64,000 bases of DNA from Tetrahymena elliotti 4EA (GCA_000231825.2 JH720320.1:747554-811553), one strand, 5' to 3'. Numbered from the stretch's first letter, positions 1 to 12,852 are shown. The notes: generated by a model from the sequence alone, not told the origin. Numbers and translations: made by a program.

Positions 1-576
1 CATGTAGCTAAACACCATCAAATCCTGCCTTTTTAGCTAAAAGAGCAGAGTTATGGAACTCTTCTAAAATTTTTTAAATTTGAGGCTTTGTAAGCTCTTT
101 AGGGGTTTCATAGGGTTTTTAAGTCAAGAAATCTATTCCATTAATAGCTATTGGGGAGGGAGCTACAGAATCAGCTCCTAATATGGCTTTATTTCCAGAG
201 CGACCAACATGATAGAGTTAGATGGATACCTTTCCTCCATTTTTGTGAACTTTTTCTAAAACTTTCTTCCATGCTTCAAGTTATTTATTATTAAAAAGAG
301 CTCCATTTCCTATTAATTATTAATGAATGAAATAAAAATTTTAATAAGTTTCAAGATATATTTATTAGATATACCAGGATATGTATTTGCGTAAGGATTG
401 ATAAAACTTGCTTCTGTAACTATAAGTCCAAAAGAGGCTCTTTGACTGAAATATTCAGCCATAATATCAGTAGGAGTACCGTCAAGTTCTGCTCTCATTC
501 TAGTCATAGGAGCTAGAATGAATCTGTTTTTAAGATTTAATTTTCCTAATGTAATTGGGGTTAATAAATTTTTCAT
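1..576 (-). CDS. NADH:flavin oxidoreductase / Old Yellow Enzyme, N-terminal part
   Basis: This is an FMN-dependent ene-reductase of the Old Yellow Enzyme family, which reduces activated C=C bonds using NAD(P)H. Exon 1 (576-375) starts MKNLLTPITLGKLNLKNRF and carries the FMN-binding LAPMTRMRAE segment near residues 22-31. A 65-bp GT..AG intron (374-310) interrupts after Pro-Gly. Exon 2 runs to the window edge and reads through LEAWKKVLEKVHKNGGKV, the family motif QLYHVGR, and ends at GFDGVQLH, the strand before the active-site loop. Four TAA and two TAG codons in exon 2 must be Gln; at least the one in QLYHVGR falls where the family has Gln. About the first half of the usual 360-400 residues is present; the rest lies outside the window. 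The next gene is divergent and 2 kb away. Confidence 0.93.
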
Positions 577-2559
577 TTTTATCTTCCTAATAAATTTTTT
601 GATGATATTAATATTATTTATTTGTTTGCTCTAACTTTGTTTTGTTTTATTTAAATAAAAAATAATTTGTTATTTAAATTTGCATTTGGATTTATTCTGG
701 ATTTTTTCTTTTTTGATTTTTGCTTAAATTTAATTCAAGCTTTCTAAATTACCTTCAAATTTATTATTAAATTTTTAAGCTTTTTAGATTAAACTGATGT
801 TTACAAGGAAGAAATTGTAAATCTTTTTTGAAGTCTTATAACTTTGCCTGTAAACCAACGTGCCAGAATTAAAATCAAAGTTGGAAAAATTTCATAAAAT
901 TAAAACAATAAAATCCATAATGATATCTATCTTTTTTGCTAAATCTCTTTTTAAAAAAATCTTTCTAAAAATTATTAAGAAATTAATAACATTAAAATTA
1001 AAGTATTATTCTATTGATATTTTCCTTCTGGGTAAAACTCAAAATTTATTTTTCTTTTTCAGATAATTAATTATTTTTAAATTACAATCAGATAATAGAG
1101 CCACCTTAAAAAATAACAAACAAGAAATTAGCAATTAATTAATATTTGATTCTATTTGAAGTATTTATAAATTTTTGAGATAGTTTTTTTATAATATTAG
1201 AAGAAAGATACTTCAAATTAATTGAAATAATAAAATTTATATATAATTTATCAAATTATGCTAAAAATAAATTTTTAACTCTCAAAGAAAACATAAATTA
1301 TTGGATGAATATTTGAATTTTAGATTTATACAAATCTAATTTTTAATTATTTATTTTTAGAAAGAAAAAATTATATTAGCAATAATGTTTTTAAAAGATT
1401 TCGAGATAAAATAATAATCAAAAGTTTTTGAGTGGCAAAAATAATTGAGTAGATTTTTGAAGCATAAAGATGAGGTTTTTAATTAAATAGGCTTAAAATA
1501 TTTTGTAATTTTACTTAATAAATTCATCAAAGACTAAATCTAAAAATGTAGATAACGATTGTAAATTAACAATAGTAAAGATTTTTATGTTTTGATTAAA
1601 TTTATCTTCATATTAAAAAAAATAAAAATAATTTAAAAAAATTAATTTAGAAAATTGCAAAGTAACATAAAAAATATTAGATTAGCCAAATGAATGGAAA
1701 AGTATTGTCTTTTTAATATAAAAAGTCTTTAATTAAAAAAGAGAAATATATTTTAATAAATTTGGTTATTTATATCAAAGAAGCTTTGCTTCAATTGGAA
1801 ATGTTAAAAAATTTTCAAATTTTTCATTGGTAAACTAAGTTCAAATTATTTTAATTAAGAAAGGTATTAAGCTATTCAATAAAACTTATTTTTTATTAAA
1901 TTTTATTATTTTCTTTTTAAGTTATATTCAGCAAATTTAAATTAATGACCCACCCATATTTTTAAACAATAATATTTTTTTGAAATAATGTGGAAATATG
2001 TGGATTATTTTTTTTAAAATTTATTAAAAAAGTTTTATTGAACATATATATATTTAGAATTTAGTTTATAATTTTGATATGTAATATCTATTAAATTTAG
2101 CTATTATTTGATATCCCAGTCTCAAAAATCTTCAATAATATCCATATTTTATTTAATAAATTACACTTTAAAGTTAATTTTTATGCAATTAATAAAAAAT
2201 TAAATAAAATAATAAAAAAATAGTGCCTCATAATTTTATACATTTGAATTTATAACAATTTTGAGAGAAACCCTCATCACAAAATTCCTTTTGAATATGA
2301 TTAAGAATTTAAGAGTGAATAATTAAATTAGTACATAAGGGTGAATGAAAAAAGGAATAATATTTTTTCAAATAATTTGAAGAAACACAAAATTTATTAG
2401 ATTTTTTTCAAAACAAAATTCCTTTTAAATGTGAGTATTCATAATAAATACGCATTATTAATCCAAAAAAGAGAATAATATTTTTTTTTAAACATTTCAA
2501 AGAGAGGTTAAATTTTTTAGTTATTTTTTAAATGAAAAAAATAGATAAATTTTAGAATA
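577..2559. other. AT-rich intergenic region
   Basis: This separates the divergent Old Yellow Enzyme and RBR ligase genes and presumably holds both promoters. It is very AT-rich with long A and T runs. I see no gene I can support. A 102-codon ORF at 1385-1693 (+) is within chance expectation when only TGA stops translation. A short imperfect direct repeat around CAAAATTCCTTTT occurs near 2280 and 2410. Confidence 0.5.
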
Positions 2560-5500
2560 ATGCTTTCAATCTAAGAAAATAGTGAAAAATTGGAAATAAT
2601 TGATTGCATAGAACTAGCTAGTTCTATTTAATCATCAAACTAAAACAAAGATCTTTTTATCTTTTTAGCTGGAGTCACTTATGCTAAAAATAAAATGACA
2701 AAAAAAGAATTGGGTGACTTTATTCAATAGCTTTTGTAATACTCTTTGTATGAGTAAAATAAAATAATAGCAGAATAAAATTTCTATTTTCTCTTGAATT
2801 ACTAAATATAAGAACCTATAAAGTTTATGAAAGAGCAATCTCTTAAATATACTTAATAAATTTGCTAAATCTGTTTTTTGTAAGAAGATTCTGGTCAATT
2901 GACATATTTTCTTTCTTGTTGTAATTAAAAATTTCATAAACAATGTCTGTTAGAGTGTTTTGATGCCTAGGAGAGCCAAAATTTGTCTAACATAAAATGT
3001 CCTAATTTCGATTGCTTAAAAGATATCTCACAAACTGATATTTAAACAATTAAAGAATTTAATAATTCTTAATAACTTTCGTTTATTTAATCAGAAGTTT
3101 ACATCCCTAGAATGAGTGTATAATTTTTTACATTTTACGATTTTACTTTTTTTAAATAAAAAAGTTAAGGTTGAGGTATGAAGTTTAAGATTAAAAAGAA
3201 GTCAAAGATGAGTAGAAAATAGAGAGTAGCTCATTAGTTAAAGATAAGATACAAAACTGTGAGATCTGTTTTGAAGAAATGTCTGAAAATTCCTTGTAGA
3301 CTCTTAATTGTCAGCATAAATACCATAAAGAATGCTTGGAATAATACTTTAATTTTGAAACTTCACAAAAGAGATTTCCTCTTAAATGTCCTAAATAAGA
3401 TTGTTTAATTGAAATTTAGTAGTCTGTAGTAAAAGAGACCCTAAATTAATAAGATTTTGAAAAATATGAGAATTTTTAGTTGTATAACTACATAGACATG
3501 AATTCATCAGAAGTAAAATGATTATTGTATATTTAAATTAATTTCTATTTTTTAACAGACTAAATGGTGTCTTACACCAGATTGCAAATATGCTTTCATC
3601 AGCGATATTGGTTTTATAAAATTCAGTTGCCCAATTTGTGATAATGATTATTGTATAGCTTGTTAATCTGATTGGCACTTTAACTAAACATGTTAAGAGT
3701 ACTAAAACTAAAAAGATTCTATGGTAAAAGAATATTAAAATTATTTTTCCATTTCTTAAGTTAATTTATTTAAGATAAGAGGATTAGATAAGTAATTTGA
3801 AGATTTAGCCACAGACAAAAAATTTAAGAAGTGCACTTCTTGTAAAATGTGGATTGAAAAAAACTAAGGGTAATTTTTTATTAACACTTAGAGTTTAATT
3901 TGATTTTTACTCAACACATTATCATATTTATTATAAAGCTGTGTACATATGACTTGCAGATGTGGCTATGAGTTTTGCTATGAATGTGGAGGGCCTTATA
4001 ATGCATGCAATTGCATGTCTTCAAACTAGATATTTTTATAATAAGCCCCAATTATTGTTAATTAACCAAATTAATTCTTAGAATAAAATAATAGAAATAA
4101 TAATTAAATTAATTCACAAGAATTTGTTTTGAATAATTAACAACCAAATTAATCTATTTCTTACAATTTAAACAATGGTTAATTTCTAAACAATTAAAGT
4201 CTTTCAGTTTAATAATCTCCATTTTAACTTTAAGAGAGTATAAGTTTTAACGATCAAATTAATAATCCAAATTAAAATAGCTATTAATAAATTAACTCAA
4301 ATTAACAACTGGTTTCATAGAATTTAAACACAGAAGCTCCATCATTTCCTAACTTACCTAAAGAAAATATAAATTCTAATTTTTAAAACAATTCATTTAG
4401 TTTATATTAGAACTCTAAATAAGATTAATCTCTTCCTTAGAATTTAAACAATGGTTAATTTCTATATTAAAGTCTTTCAGTTTACTAACCTCCATTTTAA
4501 CTTTAAGAGAGTATAAGTTTTAATTATTAAACTAATAATCCAAATTAAAATAGCTATTAATAAAATTAAGTTGAGAATTCAAACATAGAAGTTCCATTAT
4601 TTCCTAACTTACTTAAAAGAAAAATAGATTCTAATTTTTAAAACAATTCATTTAATCCACTTTAGAACTTGGAATAAAATTAATCTATTCCTTCGAATTT
4701 AAACAATGGTCAATTTCAAAGAAAGTAAAGTCTTTTAGTTTAATAGTCTCCATTTTAACTTGAGGATTCTACAAGTTTAAATTATTCATTTAATAATCCA
4801 AATCAAAATAGCTATTAATAAAATAATTAAAATTAATTTCAGGTTTCTTAGAATTTAGACACAGAAACTGCATTATTTCCTAACTTACTTAAAGAAAATA
4901 TAAATTCTAATTTTTAAAACAATTCATTTAGTCCATATTAGAACTCTAAATAAAATTTAAAGTCAAACAATTAGTAGTTACCAAAAAGTTCTTCATCAAA
5001 TTTTTACAATCATACAGAACCAACTAATTAATTTAGAGATAATTAAAATTTTAATCCTTCAAGTAATAATAACAATTCATAAAATTTCAACAGATTTAAT
5101 GTTAATTCTTAATAATAAAGCTAAAAATTTGGCAATTAATTAAGAGGTAATTATAATAACTATCAATCAAACAATACTAATTAGCCTTAAATGACTAATC
5201 TAAATTCATAGAATTAAAAATAAGCACTTAAATTTTAAAACACTTCTAATTAGTCTGATTAATTTGCTTAATTTGAATATTAAGATTCATTAAATATGAT
5301 TTCTCCAATTAAAATATCAAATAATTTGAACCGTTTTAAAAAATAAGATGAACTTAATATTACTTTTTAAAATAATTAAAACTAACAATCATTTTAAAAT
5401 ATATAACAATACTTAGAAAAATATCCACCTTATCACTAAAGAAACACAAGAAGCAATCAAAATGACTAACAAATTTAAAGAAATCCAAGAAATAAATTGT

Positions 5501-5955
5501 CTTTAAATGATCAATTTGTTTCAAGTACATCTAATTATTAAAATAAAATAGTTAGTTAAAGCACAAAAAACCAAATTAGAGGAAATTAATTTCCCTAATC
5601 TAACTATAACCAGCATTATTTAAACAACAATGATAATTCTACTTAAAAAAGTTTCTAATTTGAAATTCCTCAGAAATAATAAATTACTTTACTGAGGAAA
5701 TATCCTGAAAATTATAGTAATAGTACAGAAAATCAAAATTAACTAAACTTTGCTCAAAAAAATTAAATTTTAACACCAATAAACAGAGCCCAAAGTCCAA
5801 TTATTTCATCCTAAGTCAGATCCTCTACTTCTCTGCAAACATTGAGAAAAATTGAACCTAAATAATAATAATAAATTAATTATACACAAAGATCATCAAG
5901 GTAAGAGTTTTTTTTAACAACAATAAATGAAAATAATTAATAAAATTATGATTGA
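2560..5955 (+). CDS. RBR (RING-IBR-RING) E3 ubiquitin ligase with an extra N-terminal RING-like domain and Gln/Asn-rich tail
   Basis: This is a predicted RBR E3 ligase, which passes ubiquitin through a thioester on a RING2 cysteine. Exons are 2560-3117, 3165-3512, 3559-3869 and 3939-5955, giving 1077 codons plus TGA. The order is: a RING-like domain (residues ~102-152, CQICF...KFHKQC...CPNFDC), a complete RING1 (~218-266, CEICFEE...NCQHKYHKEC...CPKQDC), an IBR (~303-347, WCLTPDCKYAF...CPICDNDYCIAC) and RING2 (~395-430, CTSCKMWIEKNQGCVHMTC). The catalytic Cys of the GC-x-HM motif is present. In the first RING the expected His of the C-x-H step is Gln, so it may not bind zinc normally. The remaining ~640 residues are low-complexity Gln/Asn/Ser with three tandem ~90-residue repeats. 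The start is the first ATG after an in-frame TGA at 2533. A possible splice donor (GTAAGA, ~5901) near the end leaves the last residues slightly uncertain. Confidence 0.88.
4165..4950 (+). repeat. Three tandem ~255-276 bp coding repeats in the RBR ligase tail
   Basis: Units begin at 4165, 4441 and 4696, each opening with a Asn-Leu-Asn-Asn-Gly-Gln-Phe coding segment. Each then passes a Pro-Pro/Ser-Pro-Phe-Gln-Leu block and a Phe-Pro-Asn-Leu block. Unit lengths are 276 and 255 bp, differing by a whole number of codons, and the frame stays open, which suggests selection to keep the tail coding. Confidence 0.85.
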
Positions 5956-6658
5956 GCTATTTATTATAAATTTTAGCAATAATCACATTTTTTCTTTGAT
6001 TTGCAATTCATAAAATAATTTATAATTTTATTTTCAAAATTATTTATTTGTGGATATTATATTAAATGCTCTTTGTATTGTTATTGACAGTCAAAATTTT
6101 CTTTTTTTGATCTTTTAAATTAAAATAGTTCATTAGGATAAAATGATATTAAACTTAAAATAAGGATCCAATGTATTTTAATAGAATATCTATTTTAGAT
6201 TCAGTATATTATATTAAATCTTCGCTTTAGTTGTATTTTTTTTATGAAACTTTTGAAGCTTAGAGTGTTTATATAAATGCACTTTGTATTTGTTTTGTTT
6301 TGTTTTTTTTGCTTATCTAAAAATGGATTACTTTTAATAAATAAGAAGATTTCACAAAAAAGAAACTGAGCATTTATTTTAATAATCAACCAATTATGAT
6401 ACATTGATAGATAAATGAATGGAATTATAAATAATATTGAATTTTATAGTTTGATAGTAAAAACTTATTCAAACAAATAATTATTGATAATTTAATATTT
6501 ATATTTGAAAGTGGAATAAATTAAATAACTATCAATATTTTTTCAGCACAATTTAAATAAGTATTTAACAAATAGTTCATTGATAAGGCAATAATAATTT
6601 ATCAAGAACAGCACTTTACTCTCACAAGTACAAATAGAAATACATCATTTTATTTTGA
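5956..6658. other. Intergenic region upstream of CFAP58
   Basis: AT-rich spacer between two + strand genes, so it should contain the RBR ligase 3' UTR and the CFAP58 promoter. I see no gene or clear motif. The - strand ORF at 6201-6404 has the composition of non-coding DNA. Confidence 0.5.
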
Positions 6659-9600
6659 ATGTCAAATCAATAAGATCAATTTGGAGGAATAGAATAATAA
6701 GCATTCGAAGTCTTAGAAAGAGAATTTCAAGAAGTTTTGAATGATTTAGCTGCTGATTAGAGCTTAGATCGTTTCAGATAAGAGTTTGAAAAGTTTCATA
6801 GAGCATTGAAAGTTTCATAAGAAAATGAAAAACGTCTCTTGGCTAAATGCAGAGAATATACAAGTGATATAGGAGCTCATACTGCTAATTTGTAAGGAGC
6901 TCTTAAAATGACTCAAGAAGATAATACAACAATAGCTCATTTGAAGAGTGAATTAGAAAAAACATATAAAATTCTTGAGTTATCAAAGGATAGAGAAGAG
7001 AAAAGCAAGCAAAAGATAGAAAATTTAGATTTGGAAATCAAAAATTTGAATTAATTGATAGAAAGAAGTTCAGCTGCAAACAGTGGTTAAACTACAACAG
7101 TTGCTGATCTTTTAACTGCTAAAGAGGAGTTGACTAAAGGAAACAGACTTCTTGAAGAGCAAATCAAAGATGCAAAAAGTTAGTTAGAATTTTTGGAGAA
7201 AAGTATTGCAATCGCTGAAGATGCAAAGTTGAAGAATCAAGAGGCTTATTAAAATTTGTAAAATGAAAAGTAAGATCAAGAATAAAAAATGAATGTGCAT
7301 GATGAGAAAAAAAAATCTCTACAAAAACAACAAGAAGATTATAAGAATAATAATGACCAAGTCAAATAAAAGATAAAAACACTTACAAATAATAAAGTAA
7401 AGCTAACCAAAGAAATCGATGAAAACAAGAAGGTCGCCAACTTGCAAGACCAGGAAATTAAGGAATTCAAGAGCAAAATCATGAAATTAGAAATTTAAAT
7501 TGAAGAAATGAAAAGTCGTAAAGGGACACTTGAAAAAGAATTAGAAGAAAGAGAAATAAACTTAGAAGTTATCAAAGTAATAAGATTTTTTATCTTTAGA
7601 TTGATCTAAAATGTTTTATTTGAATTTATTTTACAAATAAATCAATTTTTCTTTCATTTATTCATTCATTAATATTATTCCTAATTTAAAAAGCAAAAAA
7701 TTGATCAAGATGAGAAAATAATTAAATATGAGCTTAAGTTCATTTAAGAAAAAATGGCTAAGAAAATGCAACTTTTATCTGAAATTGACAATCTTGAGAG
7801 AATTAAAGTTGAATCAGAAATAATTAAAAATTTGACTGAACAAGGTATTAACTATCTTGAATCTGAAATCAAAGAAGATAAAAAGCTTGCATCTGAAGGT
7901 AGAAGCATTTTAGAAGAACTAAGAAGAAACAGAGATATTCTCCAAAAGGAAATTGATAGAGCAGATAATAACAACAAGAAATAGGAAGAAGAACTTATTT
8001 AGAAGGAAAAAGTAGTCAAAGAAAAGAAAAATGAGTTATCAGGAATGAATAAGGAAATGGATAAATTCAATTATCATATTGCCTAACTCAAAAAAGAAAA
8101 GGAAAAATATGCAGTTTAAGTAAGATTTGTAACACAATTCCATTTATATTTAATCAATCAATTTTATCAATCCAGGCTGCAGCTGCCAATGCAAAATATT
8201 TCCACGCTTTAGAAGAAATAAAGCTTAAGGATAACCTAATTTCAGAATTCTAAAAGAAGAATATTGAAACTTAAGCTAAATTGAAATAACAATAAAATTT
8301 ATATGAGACAGTTCGTTAAGAAAGAAATCTCTACTCTAAAAATTTAACTGAAACCCTTGAGGATTTGGAAGAAATTAAAAGAAAGCAAAAGATTGTCAAC
8401 CATCAAATTTCATAGTTGAAGGAAGAAATAGATTCAAAGCAAAAGAAACTTTTACAAGAACATATCAATCATAAGAAAAAAGATGATATCAGTAAAGAGC
8501 ACACAGCCTAAAGCTAAAAGTATAAAAAGGAAATAAATGAAAAGGAGCAAAAGATTAAGGCTTTCTAATAAGATATTGCCAAGTTGAGATTTATGATTCA
8601 AGAATCGGAATAGCAAAGACAAAAGCTCCATGAAGAATATGAATTAGTTGTTGCAGAAAGAGATATTTTAGGTAAATTTATTTCCAATCTCATACTTCAA
8701 TTTTTAAAACATAAAATTTGAGTAAAAATTAGCATTTTATTGTTAAGTTTTTATGAGTCTCTTTAAATAGAAATTTAATATTTTATTGTGAAGCATTTAT
8801 GAATCATTTGAGTCTCTTTAAATAGAAATTTAATATTTTATTGTGAAGCATTTATGAATCATTTTTAATTTAAAAAATAGGAACGTAACTTATTAGAAGA
8901 AATGCTGAAGCAGCTCTTTTATATGAAAAGATTAAAATCAACTAATCTACTTTGAAAAAAGGTGAAATCTAATACTAGGAAAGATTAGGTGATATCATCG
9001 TTTGGAAAAGCAAGATTGCTGACTTGATCAACCAAATCAAAGAGTTTAAGGCTTAAGCTAATTCTATTGATGATATGAAGAGAGAAATTCACAATCTCTC
9101 TAAAGAATTGATTGAAGAGAAACTTAAGGTTAAGGCTCTTTCTGAAGAAATTTAGAATCCCATGAATGTGCATAGATGGAGAAAGTTGGAAGCTACTGAT
9201 TCTGAGACATATGAATTGATGACAAAAATATAATCCCTTCAAAAGAGACTCATCTTAAAAACTGAAGATGTAAATTCAAATTATTATTTAAGAAATATAT
9301 TGAAAATAACTTATAATGTTATAGGTGATTGTTAAAGAAAAAGTAGTCATAAACAAAGAGACAGAGTTAAAGAAATTAAAGTAGGAAATGAAGAGATAAC
9401 CAGGTGCTGAAGAAGAGAAATTAATCCCTGTTTATCAAGATTCTTTAAAAGAAAAAACAAAGCAAATGAGAGCTATGAATGGTGAATTAACCATGTATTA
9501 GAGCCATCTTGCAGAATATAAATTAGAAATAGATCGTCTAACTAAAGATTTATAAGACTCAAAGAAGAAATTCTTCGAATAAAAGAAAAGAGAACAACAA

Positions 9601-9705
9601 TAATACGAAGCATAATAAACTTAGTAAAAGGCCATGGCAATTCAAATTAACCTTCCAGATAAAAGATTCACAGGTGGTGGTTTTAATTTGGCAATCTATA
9701 ACTGA
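6659..9705 (+). CDS. CFAP58: Cilia- and flagella-associated protein 58 (CCDC147)
   Basis: CFAP58 is a long coiled-coil axonemal protein needed for motile cilia in animals. Exons 6659-7576, 7694-8119, 8176-8671, 8881-9269 and 9325-9705 join in phase to 869 codons plus TGA, almost the length of the animal protein (~872). Diagnostic N-terminal blocks are EREFQEVLNDLAADQSLDRF, ENEKRLLAKCREYTSDIGAH and QGALKMTQEDNTTIAHLKSE. Near the C terminus are NPMNVHRWRKLEATDSETYE and KQMRAMNGELTMYQSHLAEY. Almost the whole chain is heptad-like coiled coil with no membrane segment. All introns are short and AT-rich; intron 3 contains a 55-bp tandem duplication. Many TAA/TAG codons read as Gln at positions where the coiled coil needs a residue. 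Confidence 0.95.
8755..8864 (+). repeat. Perfect 55-bp tandem duplication inside CFAP58 intron 3
   Basis: Two identical 55-bp copies lie at 8755-8809 and 8810-8864, each opening GAGTCTCTTTAAATAG. They fill about half of the 209-bp intron 8672-8880. Their identity inside non-coding sequence indicates a recent duplication. Confidence 0.9.
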
Positions 9706-10415
9706 TTATACAAAATAAATAAATCAACTTTATATTAATTTTTTTGTACAAATAACTTTTTAGATATGTCAAACAAACATTCAAAAATATTTTCCATAGA
9801 AAAAGTTTACAAAATAAAATTTATTTTTTTAGCAAAACAAGAAAAACTTTTTGATTAAACAAATATTATATTCTTTATGTAATTACTAAATTCATAAATT
9901 TAGAAGGACTCAAATTTCAATCAAGAACCAATACAGTTTTGATTAAAAGAATGCTCAATAAATTAAATTGTTTTAACATATTTTTAATAATTCTTTTTTT
10001 ATTAAAATAACTTTTTTGAGTATTTGAATTTATTGAATAAAAATTATGAAGATAAATAAATAACTAATATAAATAGTGTTCTACTTATCTTTTTTTATGA
10101 TATATTGAATTAAATTAATATTTTTAAACTTTATATTAAGTTAATTTTATTATTTTAAATTTATATTTTTAGCATCGGCTAGCTACAAAAAGTACTTTAA
10201 ATATTGGTATCTTCATAAATAAATCTAAAGAGCATATTTTGGAAGCATTAACCAGAAAAAAACTTGCTAAATAATAATTAAACTTTAAGATACTTGAAAA
10301 TTGTTGTTAGCTACTGATAGGTTAGTTTGTAAGCAAGTAGATCTATTAATAATATCACAAATTTCTGATATTAATTTTAATCAAAATTAATTTAAAATAT
10401 ACTAACTTGATTTTA
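9706..10415. other. Intergenic region, possible extra upstream exon
   Basis: Spacer between CFAP58 and the next + strand gene. A frame open from about 10174 to 10415 runs directly into the next gene's reading frame and contains coding-like text (STLNIGIFINKSKEHILEAL). It has no clear start codon or splice donor, so I begin the gene at 10416. It could be an upstream exon. Confidence 0.4.
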
Positions 10416-12852
10416 ATGAGCAGCAAATCTAAATCTCATAAAAAGAAATCTTTTTCAATTAAAGAGATTCTCAGCAAGTATATTGATACTGCGTTCTCCT
10501 CTTTGAAGGCTCTACCAGTGTATTTATATGTTAATAATTTTTGCTTTCTCAATTGTAATTTTTTGAATCAGGAATGGATATAGAAGTAGATCTCAGCTTG
10601 TTAATGAATGTCCTAAATAAATAGCAAATGTATTAGAAAAGATGTAACTTGGGATTTAAATTTTAGAGTTAATCTAAATTCACTTTTAGTCTGAGTACCA
10701 CATAAATTCTATCAAAGTAATTACTCAATGTCTTATCAATTTTCTTAAATTTATTTAAAATTAAAGAAAAAGCTCAACTAAATTTAAAAGAATCTAAATG
10801 ATGGAAGTAATTAAATACTGAATAAAATAATTATTCCATAAGTTTATAATCAAGCCTAAGAGTCCGATAAATAATCTAGATCTAGCTCATATTTATCTGG
10901 GACTTATTAATACCTCCAATATAATAACTATTTAATGGGGAATTAAAAATACCCATTTATTTTAGATGATTAAATAGAAAGTTAAGTAGAAAATAACCTC
11001 TTAATTTCTAAAGAGTAATATGAATTCTTATTCAGACGTAAAATTTTGTAGCTCCATTTACCAAATACAGTTAAAAATGCTCAGTAATTGAATATTTTGT
11101 TTTAGAAAATTAAGTGATATTAATTTTATCAATAGGAGGAAGGGTCCATCACTTTAACTAGATTTTAATGGCTTTTAATTATTTTTTGAGTTAAGGCCCT
11201 TAACCTTTTAAAAAGATTAATAAAAAGATCTCTATTTATATTACTAGAATATCAGAATTTCAAGATGTCCAGAGATACATGAAAACAGAATAAATGAAAT
11301 CATCAGATAAGTATTTATTCAATTCATTTTTTAATTTTAATTATTCACTATTAATTTTAAGAAAATAGACTTTACTCTGAATACGTAGACCGAGAGGCAT
11401 TTTATCACATATTTGGAATACCTTTTCAAGAGAGTAGAATATGGGTACTTCTACTTGGAGAGAATATACTAATATACTTAGCAGAATAAATAAAATTTTG
11501 TTGATGTTAAATATCAGTTTAATAACATGAATTTAAAGTTTTATTATGCTAAATAATATGAGTTTATGGATGAAATTATGGGAGAAAATGGTTAGTTTTA
11601 AGTATCTCTATTGATAAATAAACTTAATTTTGACTAATTTGTTAGTTTTTCCAATAAAAAAGCCTTACAAAGAAAGCTTACAAAGGAAAATTCTTCAACT
11701 GAAAATTCAAGTTAAAATGGAAATAAATAAATACTTCATGAAGCATAAGATCAGCAAATTATTTAGATTAATGTTTATGGCTCTAGATTCAATAGTTTAA
11801 ATGAAAACTAAATTAAAATTCCTAAAGAATATGATGTAAATGAAGATATAAACATTATCATGAAGTATATTTAGCATTCTGTCTATTCTCTCAGTACATC
11901 CAGTACAGCTTTTGCTAATTTTGAGCTTAAATTATTTTCAAAATCTTACTATTAACTTGTTTCGAATCATTCTTAAATAAATATCAAAAAATAAGGCAAA
12001 GCTAAGTTTATTATTTTTCCTTAGTATCATGTAAAAGTAAAGAATTTCAAGAAGGACTTTCAAAAAATAAAAAATTTTAATGAAAAAAAATTAAGAGAAA
12101 TTCATTAACAAGAATAGGATATTTAAACAGAAACAGAAAGTGAAGTATGTTCTGAAGTTACAGAAAATTTAGATAATTAAGAGCAGAATTATTTTATTAA
12201 TTTTATTGCTTAGATTTATGTATACTAATAATAATCAGTTAATAAAATTAAAATTAGAAATATTAAAGGAGAGAAAATATTTGAAATTAACTAATTTACA
12301 AAGAAACATTTATCAAAATCTTATTAAAATTAAGTTTGTGTTAGAATAATAAAATACATTATCTTGAGTAATTTGAATGTCCATCAATACTCTATGACCA
12401 ATCAAGCTGATCTTAAATACTATTATGCAAGTAAACATACTTTTACTAACAAATAAACACAGTAAACTTAAACAATAAAGGTTAATTTGGATTTCTCAGA
12501 TCCATCACACATATCGATTCTTTTTATAACTATTATTGAAGATTAAAACTCAAATGAAAAAATTGTTGAAGAATTCTAGTTTGAAGATTTGGTTAAAAGA
12601 TTTTCATATTCAAATTAAACATCTGAAGAAGAGGATAGCATTTTTCAAGATATTCAACAAAATTGTAAATCCGAAAATGATTTCTCAAATTAATAAATTT
12701 CATATGAAAAATTAGAACTAATTTTTGATAATTTCATTCATTTCGTAAAATAGTAAATAACTAATGAAACTTTTCTTTATAAAGACGCATTAGTAAGGAC
12801 ATTTTAGTGTAGTAGCCAATAGCTTCAAATATAAGTTTAAATATGTTATTGA
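10416..12852 (+). CDS. Unrecognised 743-residue protein, weak resemblance to Mediator MED14 architecture
   Basis: Exons 10416-10519, 10572-10716, 10767-11083, 11136-11310 and 11362-12852 join to exactly 743 codons plus TGA, with canonical GT..AG at every join. The N terminus is basic (MSSKSKSHKKKSFSIKEILS) and helical. It is followed by RKILQLHLPNTVKNAQ, a Gln-rich linker, then mixed strand-rich segments ending in an acidic Glu/Asn-rich region. No signal peptide or membrane helix is visible. The order of a helical N-terminal module followed by an LxLP-type segment and a beta-rich body loosely recalls MED14, but I could not confirm any family motif, so the function is unknown. The gene is convergent with the CobW gene. 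Confidence 0.72.

Noticed and set aside
860..1066. 68-codon + strand ORF in the first intergenic region
   Set aside because: Its composition is that of the surrounding A/T-run DNA, it is short, and with only TGA as a stop such frames are expected by chance.
1385..1693. 102-codon ORF (MFLKDFEIKQQSKVF) on the + strand
   Set aside because: It looks somewhat coding at first, but the second half becomes Lys/Ile/Asn-rich noise. Mean chance frame length here is about 60 codons, and there is no intron or conserved motif.
2665..2943. 92-codon - strand ORF
   Set aside because: It is antisense to the first exon of the RBR ligase, which encodes a RING domain on the + strand.
8985..9242. 85-codon - strand ORF
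   Set aside because: It is antisense to a well-conserved CFAP58 exon.
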